The notes: generated by a model from the letters alone, not told the origin. 64,000 nt of DNA from Sphingomonas sp. Leaf21 (GCF_916858675.1 NZ_CAKASM010000008.1:1-64000); one strand, 5' to 3'; counted from the stretch's first letter, positions 46,616-55,123 are shown. A program made the numbers and translations.

Positions 46616-47187
46616 GCCGAATATACCTTGTTGACCTGAGAATAGGGGAAGGCGCCGTTATATTCGCCGGGCACGGGCAGATATTCGCGCTCCTGGGTGA
46701 TGCCGATCTCCGACGTGTAATAGCCGGTGATGACGAGCTGTCGGAACGGCTCGAAGAACGCCTTGCCCTGGGGCAGTACGCCCTCCATCGCCTCGGTCAG
46801 CAGCGTGTCCTGCTGCGCGGGCGTGGCCTTGGCGGCGGAGACCCGGTTGACGCTCTGGCTGCGCGCCTCGATCGCGTCGAGCCCGGCGATGATCGGCAGC
46901 TTGTCGTCCGGACTGGCCCAGTCGGCGAGCATCTTCTCGATGAACTCGGGCACCTTGGCGGCGATCGCGCCCGGCGTGTCGGTGGTCGGGATCACCCGCT
47001 CCGACAGCGCGACCATCGTCGCGCGCTGGACCGGCGTGAAGATGGCGACGCTGGGCGGGCCGTCGGAGATGACGGGGATGGCCCCGCGCGCCTGCTCCAC
47101 CGCCCCCGCCGCGCGGGCGATGGGCGCGAACAGCGCGGAGCCGAACATGGCGGTGATCCCCGCCAGTGCGTGTCTACGGTCGATCAT
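46612..47187 (-). CDS. Gluconate 2-dehydrogenase subunit 3 family protein, Tat signal
   Basis: A 191-residue partner of the GMC flavoprotein. The Tat leader MIDRRHALAGITAMFGSALFAPIARA is followed by VAIFTPVQRATMVALSERVIPTTDTPGAIAAKVPEFIEKML, a hallmark of the family, and YYTSEIGITQEREYLPVPGEYNGAFPY near the end. In gluconate and sorbitol dehydrogenases this subunit carries the FAD subunit across the membrane. Start at 47187 overlaps the DUF1080 stop (ATGA). Confidence 0.82.
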   Translation of the reverse strand: MIDRRHALAGITAMFGSALFAPIARAAGAVEQARGAIPVISDGPPSVAIFTPVQRATMVALSERVIPTTDTPGAIAAKVPEFIEKMLADWASPDDKLPIIAGLDAIEARSQSVNRVSAAKATPAQQDTLLTEAMEGVLPQGKAFFEPFRQLVITGYYTSEIGITQEREYLPVPGEYNGAFPYSQVNKVYSA

Positions 47188-47999
47188 CGGGCATCCTCCG
47201 GCAGGTCCTGCGCGATCGCCTCGGGCGGCAGCGGACGGACCCAGATATTGCGGAACGAAACGGGCGAATCGTGATCCTGAAGCTGGATCGGCGCGGCATC
47301 GCCATGCGCCTGGTACTTCTCCACCTGACGCCAGATGGTCGTGCCCAGCATCGCCTGATGGTTCTGGACGACCACCCCGTTCAGCAAGGCGGTGACGTAG
47401 GCGGGGCGAAGCAGCTTGCCATCGGGGCCGAAGCGCGGCCGCTCGAAGATGATGTCGTAGCTCTGCCATTCGCCCGGCTTGCGCGCGGCGTTCACCAGCG
47501 GCGGTTTCCAGGCATAGACCGCGCCGACCTGGCCATCGGCGTAAGTGGGGTTGTTATAGCCGTCGAGGATCTGCACCTCGTAGCGCTGCATGAACCAGAT
47601 GCCGCTATTGCCGCGATCCTGCGACGATTTCTGCGGCGGGTTGGGGGAGCGGAACTCGAGATGCATCTGGACGTCGCCGAAGCTCTGCTTCGACACCAGC
47701 ACGCTCTCCGCCTTGCCGTCGCGCGGCGGCACGGTCATCGCGCCGTCCTTGAGCAGCCAGGCCTTGCCACTGGGCGTCCACGCATCCATCGAGCGCCCGT
47801 CGAACAGCACCACCGCATCGGACGGCGCGCCGCCGGGTTGCGCGGACGGGGTCACGACCCGTGGCGCGGGCCGGTCGGGATCGTGGACGTGCCACTTGCC
47901 GCCGGGCAGGATCGGGGTGTCGCGAAACCCCAGCCCCGGCTTGTCCTGTGCCATCGCGCCGCTCGCCAGCGCCACGGCGATCAATGGAAATGCCCGCAT
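47184..47999 (-). CDS. DUF1080 / 3-keto-disaccharide hydrolase-family protein
   Basis: A 271-residue secreted protein with a signal peptide (MRAFPLIAVALASGAMAQ). The jelly-roll domain has DAVVLFDGRSMDAWTPSGKAWLLKDGAMTV at its start, SFGDVQMHLEFRSP, RGNSGIWFMQRYEVQILDGY in the middle and FRNIWVRPLP at the end, matching the family Pfam names 3-keto-disaccharide hydrolase (PF06439). The substrate-side partner is probably the GMC dehydrogenase. GGAGGGGAG before ATG 47999 favours this start; an ATG at 48014 overlaps the previous gene and is an alternative. Confidence 0.8.
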   Translation of the reverse strand: MRAFPLIAVALASGAMAQDKPGLGFRDTPILPGGKWHVHDPDRPAPRVVTPSAQPGGAPSDAVVLFDGRSMDAWTPSGKAWLLKDGAMTVPPRDGKAESVLVSKQSFGDVQMHLEFRSPNPPQKSSQDRGNSGIWFMQRYEVQILDGYNNPTYADGQVGAVYAWKPPLVNAARKPGEWQSYDIIFERPRFGPDGKLLRPAYVTALLNGVVVQNHQAMLGTTIWRQVEKYQAHGDAAPIQLQDHDSPVSFRNIWVRPLPPEAIAQDLPEDAR

Positions 48000-48010
48000 C
48001 GCTCCCCTCC

Positions 48011-48937
48011 TCATGCTGTCGGATCGATCGCGCGATAGGCGGCGATCAGCCTGTCCTCGCCCGCCCGGCCCTTGACCGAATTGCCATGTTCCATGCCGAT
48101 CACGCCCGCATAGCCGCGCTCTTTCAGAAAGCGGCAGACATTGGCGTAGTTGATCTCGCCGCTACCCGGCTCGTTGCGGCCCGGATTGTCGCCGAACTGG
48201 ATATAGCCGATCTCGTCCCAGCACAGCGTCAGCGTCGGGATCAGATTCCCCGACTGGATCTGCTCGTGATAGAGGTCGGCGAGCACCTTGACGCCCGGAC
48301 TGTTCGCCCCGCGCGCCACCGCATAGCCCTCCGCGATCGACTGCATGAAGACGCCCGGATGGTTGGTCCGCGTGTTGAGCGGCTCCATCACCAGCGCCAT
48401 TCCGTGCGGCGCGACGATATCGCCCGCGCGGCGCATCACATCGATGATCCGCCCCTGCTGGATCGCGGGATGCAGCTTTTTGTCCATGAAGCCGGTGACG
48501 ACCGTCATCCGCCTGGCGTCGACGCGCCTGGCGAGCTCGACCGCCTTCGTCACATCGGCAAGGAACGCCTGTCGCTCGGCATCGTCGTCACCGCCGAGAA
48601 GCGGGCGCGACTCCGACCATTTGGGCATCGACGCGACGAAGACGCCCATCGTCATGTTCCGCTGGCGAAGCGCCCTGGCGATCGCCTCCTGCTCGGCGAT
48701 GGGGCGCAGGGCATATTCATTGTCTTCCCATGCCCGGAAGCCCTGGTCAGCGGCAAAGGCGATCTGCTCGACCGAGCTGTCGCCCCGGCTCGCGAAGCTG
48801 CCAAGATGTGGCGCGAAGCCCAGGGTGAAGCGTGCGGCGTTGGAGCCTTTGGCGCCCGTCCGCCGCTGCCCCGCCAGCGCCGCGCCGGGCACGGCGGCGG
48901 CGAGGCCGCCCATCACCGTGCGACGCGTCACGCTCAT
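48011..48937 (-). CDS. Exported TIM-barrel isomerase (hydroxypyruvate isomerase-like)
   Basis: A 308-residue barrel protein with a Tat leader (MSVTRRTVMGGLAAAVPGAALA). The fold is like hydroxypyruvate isomerase and sugar epimerases: FAPHLGSFASRGDSSVEQIAFAADQGFRAWEDNEY, MALVMEPLNTRTNHPG, KVLADLYHEQIQSGNLIPTL, YIQFGDNPGRNEPGSGEINY and GVIGMEHGNS contain the expected Glu, Asp and His metal ligands. As the second such protein of the locus, it may act on a different keto intermediate. ATGA overlap with the MFS gene. Confidence 0.75.
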   Translation of the reverse strand: MSVTRRTVMGGLAAAVPGAALAGQRRTGAKGSNAARFTLGFAPHLGSFASRGDSSVEQIAFAADQGFRAWEDNEYALRPIAEQEAIARALRQRNMTMGVFVASMPKWSESRPLLGGDDDAERQAFLADVTKAVELARRVDARRMTVVTGFMDKKLHPAIQQGRIIDVMRRAGDIVAPHGMALVMEPLNTRTNHPGVFMQSIAEGYAVARGANSPGVKVLADLYHEQIQSGNLIPTLTLCWDEIGYIQFGDNPGRNEPGSGEINYANVCRFLKERGYAGVIGMEHGNSVKGRAGEDRLIAAYRAIDPTA

Positions 48938-50238
48938 GCCACCGTCCCGGCGACCCGCCCGCGCGGACGCCGCCGCTCGGCGAGCCAGATGCCGCCGAAG
49001 ACGAACAGCAGGATCACCGGAACCAGCGCAAGGCGGGCGAAGGATTGCGACGCCGCCGCATCCTCGATCTGGCGAAGCGCCTGGCCGGTCAGTCGCTTGA
49101 ACGCCTCGGGACCGCCGGCGAGTTCGACCTTGGCCGCGTCGAACATCGCGCCAAGCTGCGGCAGGACGAAGAAGCTCGCCAGCGCCCCCGCCGAGCCGAC
49201 CAGCCCCAGCGCCCAGGCCCCGCCGCGCGGATAGCGCTCCGCCACCGAGGCGAGCATCGTCGGCCACATCGCGCAGACGCCCAGCCCCCAGACGGTCGAG
49301 GCGAGGATCGCCGCCACCGGCGACTGAGCGCGCGACAGCAGGAACAGGCCGATGCCCGCCATCAGGCTCGACACCCAGAGCAGCCCCGGATTGGACAGCC
49401 GCCCGGCGATCCGCCCGGCAAAGTGGCGGAACACGAACATCAGCGCGCTGACATAGACGAGCAGCAGGATGCCGCGCATCCCCACCCGGCTGCTGAGCGC
49501 AACGTCCAGCCACTGGCCCGGCGCCAGCTCGGACGCGGCGGTCAGGAACATCGCGCCGAACCAGACGAAGAAGCTCGGGCGCTTGAACACCTCCGCGATC
49601 ATCCCGCCAAAGCCGACATCGCGGACTTCGCGCGGCACCGGCGGGAATTTGGTGGTCGCCGCCATCACCAGCACGCCCAGCGCCGGGATCAGGACCAGCG
49701 CCATGATCGCCTGCCACGACAGCAACTCGGCGAGCAGCACACCCGCCAGCCCGCCGACGATCAACCCGCCGGGATACCAGGCGTGAAGGACGTTCAGCCG
49801 GTGCGTCGTCTCCTCCGGATAGAGCCGCGCGGTCAGCGGGTTGATCGACGCTTCGGCAAGGCCCCAGCCGATACCGCTGAGCAGCATCCCGCCCCAGACG
49901 ATATGATAGACGCCCATGCCGCTGGCGACCTGCCCAGCCCCGATGATCGCGCCGGTGCCGACGAGGAAGCACAGGCCGCAGCCGATCAGCATCTGTCGCG
50001 CGCCGATCCGGTCAAGCAGAGCGCTCGCCACGAACAGCGTCGCGGCAAAGCCCAGAAACGCCGAGCCCAGCGCCGAACCGATCAGCTCGCCCGCCTGCAC
50101 CGGCGCGATCGGATCGATCCACTGCGCCTTCAGGCTGCTCGCCACCGCCGCACGCAACGCCGCGCTGGCGGCGGCCGTGAACAAGGCCAGCACGCTCAGC
50201 CAGAATAGCCGCGACCGATTATCCGGAATCGCTTCCAT
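48934..50238 (-). CDS. MFS sugar transporter of the 3-keto-sugar locus
   Basis: A 434-residue major facilitator with about 12 membrane helices (LFWLSVLALFTAAASAALRAAVASS; GWGLAEASINPLTARLYPE; ALGVLVMAATTKF; VILLFVFGGIWLAERRRPR at the C-terminus). The pattern EASINPLTARLYPE resembles the ETxANP site of FucP-like carriers. It likely imports the processed sugar or keto-sugar. RBS GGCGGGAGAGGGGC precedes the start. The 73-base gap upstream holds a GTCAGAC palindrome. Confidence 0.78.
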   Translation of the reverse strand: MEAIPDNRSRLFWLSVLALFTAAASAALRAAVASSLKAQWIDPIAPVQAGELIGSALGSAFLGFAATLFVASALLDRIGARQMLIGCGLCFLVGTGAIIGAGQVASGMGVYHIVWGGMLLSGIGWGLAEASINPLTARLYPEETTHRLNVLHAWYPGGLIVGGLAGVLLAELLSWQAIMALVLIPALGVLVMAATTKFPPVPREVRDVGFGGMIAEVFKRPSFFVWFGAMFLTAASELAPGQWLDVALSSRVGMRGILLLVYVSALMFVFRHFAGRIAGRLSNPGLLWVSSLMAGIGLFLLSRAQSPVAAILASTVWGLGVCAMWPTMLASVAERYPRGGAWALGLVGSAGALASFFVLPQLGAMFDAAKVELAGGPEAFKRLTGQALRQIEDAAASQSFARLALVPVILLFVFGGIWLAERRRPRGRVAGTVA

Positions 50239-50264
50239 GCCCCTCTCCCGCCATTATGACTTTT

Positions 50265-50275
50265 TTGTCAGACTT
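50265..50275. promoter_or_regulatory. TTGTCAGACTT element before the MFS gene
   Basis: TTGTCAGACTT shares the GTC-N-GAC core and the ACTT flank with the elements at 5006-5019 and 7722-7735. It lies 27-37 bases before the MFS start in the only sizeable gap of this operon. A half-site CGTTAAA (50310-50316) like the 51809 palindrome is close by. Confidence 0.33.
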
Positions 50276-50311
50276 TACCTTCCGGGGCGGATGGTCAAGC
50301 CTCTGCAATCG

Positions 50312-51376
50312 TTAAATTCCCAGCCAGCGCCGGTTCGCGGCGGGATCGCCGCCACCGGCGAAGTCGTCGAACGCCCGCTCGGCGCGCCGGATCATGTGCG
50401 CCGCGATGAAGGGTGCGCCCTCGCGCGCGCCGTCCTCCGGATGTTTCAGGCAGCATTCCCATTCGAGTACCGCCCAACCGGCATAGCCATATTGGGTGAG
50501 CTTCGAGAAAATGCCGCCAAAGTCGACCTGCCCGTCGCCCAGCGAGCGGAAACGTCCCGGCCGGTCGACCCAGTCGCTATAGCTGCCATAGACGCCCGCC
50601 CGCCCGGTCGGGTTGAACTCGGCATCCTTGACGTGGAACATGCGGATGCGGTCGTGGTAGATGTCGATGAACTGGAGATATTCCATCGCCTGCAACACGA
50701 AATGGCTGGGGTCGTACAGGATGTTGGCGCGGGCATGGCCGCCGACCGCGTCCAGGAACCGCTCGAACGTCGTACCGTCGTGCAGGTCCTCGCCCGGATG
50801 GAGTTCGTAGCACAGGTCGATGCCCTCCTCCTCGAACGCATCGAGGATGGGGCGCCAGCGCTTGCCGAGTTCGGCGAAGCCTTCCGCGACCAGTCCGGCG
50901 GGCCGCTGCGGCCAGGGATAGACGAAGGGCCAGAGCAGCGCGCCCGAAAAGGTCGCATGGGCGCTCAGCCCCAGTCGTCGGCTGGCCCTGGCGGCATAGC
51001 GCAACTGCTCGACGGCCCAGGCCTGCCGCTCGGCGGGCTTGCCCCGTACCGCGTCCGGCGCGAAGCCGTCGAACGCGGCGTCATAGGCCGGGTGGACCGC
51101 GACGAGCTGCCCCTGTAAATGCGTCGACAGTTCGGTGATCGCGACCCCGGCATCGGCACAGCGCCCCGCCAGGTCGTCGCAATAATTCTGGCTTTCGGCC
51201 GCCAGCTTCAGGTCGATGCAGCGCGCATCCCATGTCGGGATCTGCACGCCCTCATAACCCGCCTCGGCCATCCAGCGCGCCGCCGAGTCGAGCGTGTCGA
51301 ACGGCGTGGCGTCGCTCATGAACTGCGCCAGAAAGACGCCCGGTCCGCGCATCGCTGGCACAGCCGCGCCGGTCAC
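50312..51376 (-). CDS. Cytoplasmic TIM-barrel sugar isomerase/epimerase
   Basis: A 354-residue xylose-isomerase-like barrel without a signal peptide. Landmarks are MAEAGYEGVQIPTWD, ITELSTHLQGQLVAVHP, IDLCYELHPGEDLHDG, NILYDPSHFVLQAMEYLQFIDIYHDRIRMFHVKDAEF and AVLEWECCLKHPEDGAREGAPFI; the H, E and D metal ligands are present. It resembles proteins paired with Gfo/Idh oxidoreductases in inositol- or keto-sugar loci. GTG at 51376 overlaps the cytochrome stop (GTGA); an ATG at 51352 is the alternative. Confidence 0.75.
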   Translation of the reverse strand: MTGAAVPAMRGPGVFLAQFMSDATPFDTLDSAARWMAEAGYEGVQIPTWDARCIDLKLAAESQNYCDDLAGRCADAGVAITELSTHLQGQLVAVHPAYDAAFDGFAPDAVRGKPAERQAWAVEQLRYAARASRRLGLSAHATFSGALLWPFVYPWPQRPAGLVAEGFAELGKRWRPILDAFEEEGIDLCYELHPGEDLHDGTTFERFLDAVGGHARANILYDPSHFVLQAMEYLQFIDIYHDRIRMFHVKDAEFNPTGRAGVYGSYSDWVDRPGRFRSLGDGQVDFGGIFSKLTQYGYAGWAVLEWECCLKHPEDGAREGAPFIAAHMIRRAERAFDDFAGGGDPAANRRWLGI

Positions 51377-51759
51377 TTGGCGGTCTCGGCCTTGAGATAG
51401 GCGATCAGCGCGGCGCGCTTGGCGGGGTCGGCGACGCCGATCGGCATGCGCGTGCCCGGCACCTTCTTCATCGGCGCGGCGATGAATTCGTTCAGCGTCT
51501 TGTCGTCCCACTTCAGCCCGGAGGCCTTCATCGCCGCCGAATAGTTGAACCCCGGCACCGATCCGGCCGGGCGACCGAATACGCCGTTGAGGTTCGGACC
51601 GACGCCGTTACGGCCACCCTTGTTCAGCGTGTGACAGGCGCGGCAGGCGGCGAAGGCCTGCGCCCCGGCGGGGGCCGACTGCGCCGTCGAAGGCGACTGC
51701 GCAACCAAGACCAGGGCCATGGCACCCGGCAATGCGGCCAGCCAGATCAGCTGCCTCAT
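51373..51759 (-). CDS. Class I cytochrome c, periplasmic
   Basis: A 128-residue monoheme cytochrome. The signal peptide covers about 1-27 (ending STAQ). Heme attaches at C39-R-A-C42-H43, and M105 in PGTRMPIGV is the likely sixth ligand, as in cytochrome c2 types. The position as first gene of the minus-strand operon, with the GMC dehydrogenase at its end, suggests it is the electron acceptor that passes electrons to the respiratory chain. Confidence 0.87.
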   Translation of the reverse strand: MRQLIWLAALPGAMALVLVAQSPSTAQSAPAGAQAFAACRACHTLNKGGRNGVGPNLNGVFGRPAGSVPGFNYSAAMKASGLKWDDKTLNEFIAAPMKKVPGTRMPIGVADPAKRAALIAYLKAETAK

Positions 51760-51808
51760 TTTCTCTCTCCTGTCATTTTCTTTCCCAGACTCGCTGGTTC
51801 GACGTCGA

Positions 51809-51822
51809 GTTTAACGGTAAAC
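51809..51822. promoter_or_regulatory. GTTTAACGGTAAAC palindrome, candidate LacI operator
   Basis: A 14-base inverted repeat (GTTTA-ACGG-TAAAC) lies in the 117-base region between the divergent cytochrome c and Gfo/Idh genes. It is AT-rich against a GC-rich background and has the size and CG centre expected of LacI-family operators. The LacI gene at the other end of the locus is the obvious candidate regulator. Confidence 0.5.
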
Positions 51823-51876
51823 CGGTGGCACGCAAGCACGGAATGCCGCCATTTGAGCGGCAGGCGGAAGGAGAGG

Positions 51877-53058
51877 ATGATGACGGGACGCAGGCTGAAA
51901 CTGGCGATGGCGGGCGGTGGCGAAGACGCCTTCATCGGTGGCGTACACCGGATGGCGGCGGCGCTTGACGGCGATTGGGACCTGGTCGCCGGCACTTTCA
52001 GCAGCGATGCCGAGCGCAATCGGCGGAGTGGCGAAATGCTGGGCCTGGCGCCGGACCGGGTGCACGGCTCGATCGCGGACCTCCTGGCCGACGAGCGTGC
52101 GCGGCCCGAGGGAGAGCGGATCGACGCGGTGGCGATCGTCACCCCCAACCATCTCCACGCGCCGATGGCGATCGCCGCGCTCGACGCGGGTTTTCCGGTG
52201 TTCAGCGAAAAGCCGATGGCGATGAACCTCGCCGAGGCGCAGGCCATTGCCGAGGCCGCGCGTCGATCGGGACGGCTCTATGCGCTCGCCTTCACCTATA
52301 GCGGCTATCCGATGGTCGAGGAGGCGCGCGCGCGCGTGGCGCGGGGCGATTTCGGCGCGATCCGGCTGGTCCATGTCGAATATGTCCAGGGCTGGCTCAG
52401 CAGTCCGCTCGACCGAGAGGGCAACAAGCAGGCGGAGTGGCGTACCGATCCGGCGCGGGCGGGCCTGGGCGGCGCGCTCGGCGATATCGGCACCCACGCC
52501 TTCCAACTCGCCGAGCATGTCGCGGGCCTGAAGGTCGAAGCATTGTCGGCGGATGTGACCACGCACGTTACGGGGCGGATGCTCGACGACGACGTAAACG
52601 TGCTGCTCCGCTTCGCCGAAGGTGCGCGCGGCACGTTGCGCGCGACGCAGGTGGCGGCGGGCGAGGAGAATGGCCTGCGTATTCGCATCCATGGCGAGAA
52701 GGGCGGCCTGGAATGGTCACAGATGGAGCCCAACACGCTGACCCTCCGCTGGCTCGACCGCCCCGCCGAGATCGTGCGGGCGGGCGGGCCGGGCCTCGGC
52801 CCAACCACCCTGCCCCGCCTGCGCACCCCGGCCGGACATCCGGAGGGCTATATCGAGGCGTTCGGCAACCTCTACCGCGCGGTCGCGGCAACCTTGCGCG
52901 ACGGCGGACCGGCGGGTGGCGGCGCACTTGGCGAGGCGAGCTGGTTTCCGGGACTGGAGCCGGGGCTGCGCACCATGGCCTTTGTCGAGGCGGTGCTGGC
53001 GAGCGCCGGGTCGGAGGAAAAGTGGACGGCGATGCCGGAGGTTTCGGGCGGCGACTAG
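51877..53058 (+). CDS. Gfo/Idh/MocA-family oxidoreductase
   Basis: A 393-residue NAD(P)-dependent oxidoreductase. The start reads MMTGRRLKLAMAGGGEDAFIGGVHRMAAAL; the second ATG (51880) is better spaced from AAGGAG at 51868-51873. IVTPNHLHAPMAIAALDAGFPVFSEKPMAMN holds the family EKP lysine, and GGALGDIGTHAFQLAEHVAG holds the D-x3-H pair of the substrate site. It has no signal peptide. Such enzymes reduce 3-keto sugars or oxidise inositols; here it may reduce an imported 3-keto sugar. It is divergent from the operon. Confidence 0.8.
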   Translation: MMTGRRLKLAMAGGGEDAFIGGVHRMAAALDGDWDLVAGTFSSDAERNRRSGEMLGLAPDRVHGSIADLLADERARPEGERIDAVAIVTPNHLHAPMAIAALDAGFPVFSEKPMAMNLAEAQAIAEAARRSGRLYALAFTYSGYPMVEEARARVARGDFGAIRLVHVEYVQGWLSSPLDREGNKQAEWRTDPARAGLGGALGDIGTHAFQLAEHVAGLKVEALSADVTTHVTGRMLDDDVNVLLRFAEGARGTLRATQVAAGEENGLRIRIHGEKGGLEWSQMEPNTLTLRWLDRPAEIVRAGGPGLGPTTLPRLRTPAGHPEGYIEAFGNLYRAVAATLRDGGPAGGGALGEASWFPGLEPGLRTMAFVEAVLASAGSEEKWTAMPEVSGGD

Positions 53059-53105
53059 GATAGACGCTTTGCGCACGCGCTGAGCACGACGAAGCCCGCT
53101 TCATC

Positions 53106-53308
53106 ATCCCTCGCCCCTGGAAAGGGGAGAGGGTTAGCGGAGCTTGCCAGCTTGCTGGCTAGCGCAGCTTGGGTGAGGGGTCGAGCGAGCCGGAGGCTCG
53201 CACGCTCGCTTTCGCGAGCGTCCACCCCTCACCCAGCTCCGACTAAGGCCTTTGCTCCCGCAAAGACCAAGTCTGCGCAACCCTCTCCCCTCTGCGAGGG
53301 GCGAGGGG
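53106..53308. repeat. Composite REP-like element, two inverted arms
   Basis: The intergenic region 53059-53317 contains no gene. It holds two arms of the same motif, CCCTCGCCCCT..GGGGAGAGGGTT and ..GGGTGAGGGGT, first direct (53106-53180) and then inverted (53181-53308), joined by a GAGCGAGCC-rich hairpin. A third copy in the inverse orientation of the second arm is at 55596-55714. The layout resembles bacterial REP/BIME elements. Confidence 0.7.
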
Positions 53309-53316
53309 CTTTTTTT
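53281..53316 (+). terminator. Terminator formed by the end of the REP-like element
   Basis: CCCTC-T-CCCCTC-TGC-GAGGGG-C-GAGGG forms a long stem with one mismatch and is followed by GGC and a run of seven T residues (53310-53316). It would end transcripts arriving from the Gfo/Idh gene. The minus-strand gene at 53318 ends right beside it. Confidence 0.6.
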
Positions 53317-53317
53317 C

Positions 53318-53770
53318 CTACCCCTTCCGCCCCCGGACGATCCCGACCGCTCCGGCAAGCACGGCGGCGTCTTCGGCGAAGCCGGTCCCGGTCTGGCCAT
53401 AACGGCCGAGCGCAGCCATGCGGCCTTTCCAGCCCGGATAGGAGGCGATCACCGCCGTCACGCCGCCGATCGCCGCACCCAGCCAGCGACGCTTGGGACT
53501 CGCCAATGCCGCGCCCGCGATGGCCGAGGTGGTGAAGCGCGCCGCCAGGCCGATGGGTACGATCCGGTCGGGTGCGGTCTTCTGCTTGTCGCCCGCCATC
53601 TCGCCGATCGCCAGCGCCAGCGCCCCCGCCGCGACGATCGGGTTGCCGAGCCAGCGAAGCACGCCCTTGCCCAGCGGCAATTCCCCCCGCGCCGCGGCGA
53701 TCGATACGGCGGCGAGCGGCGTCAGCGCGCGCTGGCCGCCGACCAGACCCATTTTGAACGATGCGAGCAT
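53318..53770 (-). CDS. DUF4126-like membrane protein
   Basis: A 150-residue membrane protein with several hydrophobic segments (PLAAVSIAAARGELPL; NPIVAAGALALAIGEMAGD; SAIAGAALA; AAIGGVTAVIASYPG; AAVLAGAVGIV). GGQRALTPLAAVSIAA resembles the DUF4126 start. Function unknown. Start at 53770 is favoured by AGAGG eight bases before. Confidence 0.6.
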   Translation of the reverse strand: MLASFKMGLVGGQRALTPLAAVSIAAARGELPLGKGVLRWLGNPIVAAGALALAIGEMAGDKQKTAPDRIVPIGLAARFTTSAIAGAALASPKRRWLGAAIGGVTAVIASYPGWKGRMAALGRYGQTGTGFAEDAAVLAGAVGIVRGRKG

Positions 53771-53892
53771 GACACCACCTCTTCGGATACGGGAAAGCAA
53801 GCCGCGACAACGCGTGCGGTGCGCCGATGGGTTCCGCCAGTCCGGTCGCCGAACCGCTTTGTCATTTGCGGACAGTGCGTCATGATGGCGGC

Positions 53893-54090
53893 ATGACCCG
53901 CATCGCCATGACCGCCGCGCTCCTGTCGCTCGCCGCCTGTTCCTCCAGCGATCAGCCGGGGGGCCTGAGCGCTGAAGAAAACCGCCAGCTCAACGAAGCC
54001 GCCGCGATGCTGGATGCCAATGCCGTCGATCTGAACGCGATGGCCCCCTCGGACGTTGGGGGAGCCGATCCTATCGCAAACGAGAGTTGA
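53893..54090 (+). CDS. Small lipoprotein
   Basis: A 65-residue protein with a lipobox, LSLAAC at the end of the leader MTRIAMTAALLSLAAC. The mature part is short, acidic and Asp/Asn-rich. It lies 6 bases before the aldo/keto reductase gene and probably shares its transcript. Function unknown. An upstream in-frame ATG at 53827 would hide the lipoprotein leader. Confidence 0.65.
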   Translation: MTRIAMTAALLSLAACSSSDQPGGLSAEENRQLNEAAAMLDANAVDLNAMAPSDVGGADPIANES

Positions 54091-54096
54091 CACCCC

Positions 54097-55053
54097 ATGA
54101 CCGACATGCCGCACCGCCGCCTGGGCTCGACCGACCTGATGATCGCGCCGCTGGTGCTGGGCGGCAACGTGTTCGGCTGGACCGCCGACCGCGCGGCGAG
54201 CTTCGCGGTGCTCGATGCCTTTGTCGATCAGGGCGGCACGATGATCGATACCGCCGATGTCTATTCCGCCTGGGTCGACGGGCATCGGGGCGGCGAATCC
54301 GAAACGATGATCGGCGAATGGCTGAAGGCCAGCGGCAAGCGCGACCGGGTGCTGATCGCGACCAAGGTCGGGATGTTGCCGGGCGAAGGCGGCGAGAAGC
54401 TCGCCCCCGCTCGCATCGCCGCTGCGGCGGAGGATTCGCTGCGGCGGCTGGGCACCGATCGCATCGACCTGTATTTCGCGCATCAGGATGACGAGGATCA
54501 GCCGCAGGAGGCGGTGATCGAGGCGTTCGCCCGGCTGGTCGAGGCGGGAAAGGTCCGCGTCATCGGCGCCTCCAACTTCCATGCCGCGCGGCTGAAGTCC
54601 GCCAACGACGCCGCGCGCGAGGCGGGGCTGCCGCGTTTCCACGTCCTGCAACCCGAATATAACCTGGTCAGCCGCCACAAGTTCGAGGGCGAGTTGCAGG
54701 ACTATTGCGTCACCGAGAATATCGGCGTCGTCCCCTATTACGGGCTCGCCGCCGGGTTCCTCACCGGCAAATACCGCAGCGATGCCGACCTGTCGCAGAG
54801 CGTGCGCGGCGGCCGGATGGGCGAGTTGCTGCATGGCCGGGGCGCCGACGTGCTCGCCGCGCTGGACCAGATCGCGGAGGAGACGGGCGCCACTCAGGCA
54901 CAGGTCGCGCTCGCCTGGCTGATGGCACAGCCCGGCGTCACCGCACCGATCGCCAGCGCGACCAGTGCCCGGCAGATCGCCGAACTCATGCCCGCCATGA
55001 CGCTGGCGCTGAGCAAGGATCAGGTGGCACGGCTGGACGAGAGCGGCGCCTGA
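54097..55053 (+). CDS. Aldo/keto reductase (YajO/Tas-like)
   Basis: A 318-residue aldo/keto reductase. Catalytic residues D51, Y56, K90 and H129 lie in MIDTADVYSAW, LIATKVGM and DLYFAHQDD. VIGASNFHAARL and VVPYYGLAAGFLTGKY are family patterns, and PIASATSARQIAEL is the C-terminal NADPH loop. It reduces aldehydes or ketones; the substrate is unknown. No sugar-locus context. Confidence 0.8.
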   Translation: MTDMPHRRLGSTDLMIAPLVLGGNVFGWTADRAASFAVLDAFVDQGGTMIDTADVYSAWVDGHRGGESETMIGEWLKASGKRDRVLIATKVGMLPGEGGEKLAPARIAAAAEDSLRRLGTDRIDLYFAHQDDEDQPQEAVIEAFARLVEAGKVRVIGASNFHAARLKSANDAAREAGLPRFHVLQPEYNLVSRHKFEGELQDYCVTENIGVVPYYGLAAGFLTGKYRSDADLSQSVRGGRMGELLHGRGADVLAALDQIAEETGATQAQVALAWLMAQPGVTAPIASATSARQIAELMPAMTLALSKDQVARLDESGA

Positions 55054-55123
55054 CGCCGGGGCGTCGTAATTAAATTATGTCAATACCGGAACGCGTGCCG
55101 CAACCGGGATTTATATCCTACTT

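Noticed and set aside
55094..55120. GGAAC before the response-regulator gene as an EcfG promoter.
   Set aside because: No CGTT-like -10 box lies 16-17 bases downstream (the sequence there is ATTT).
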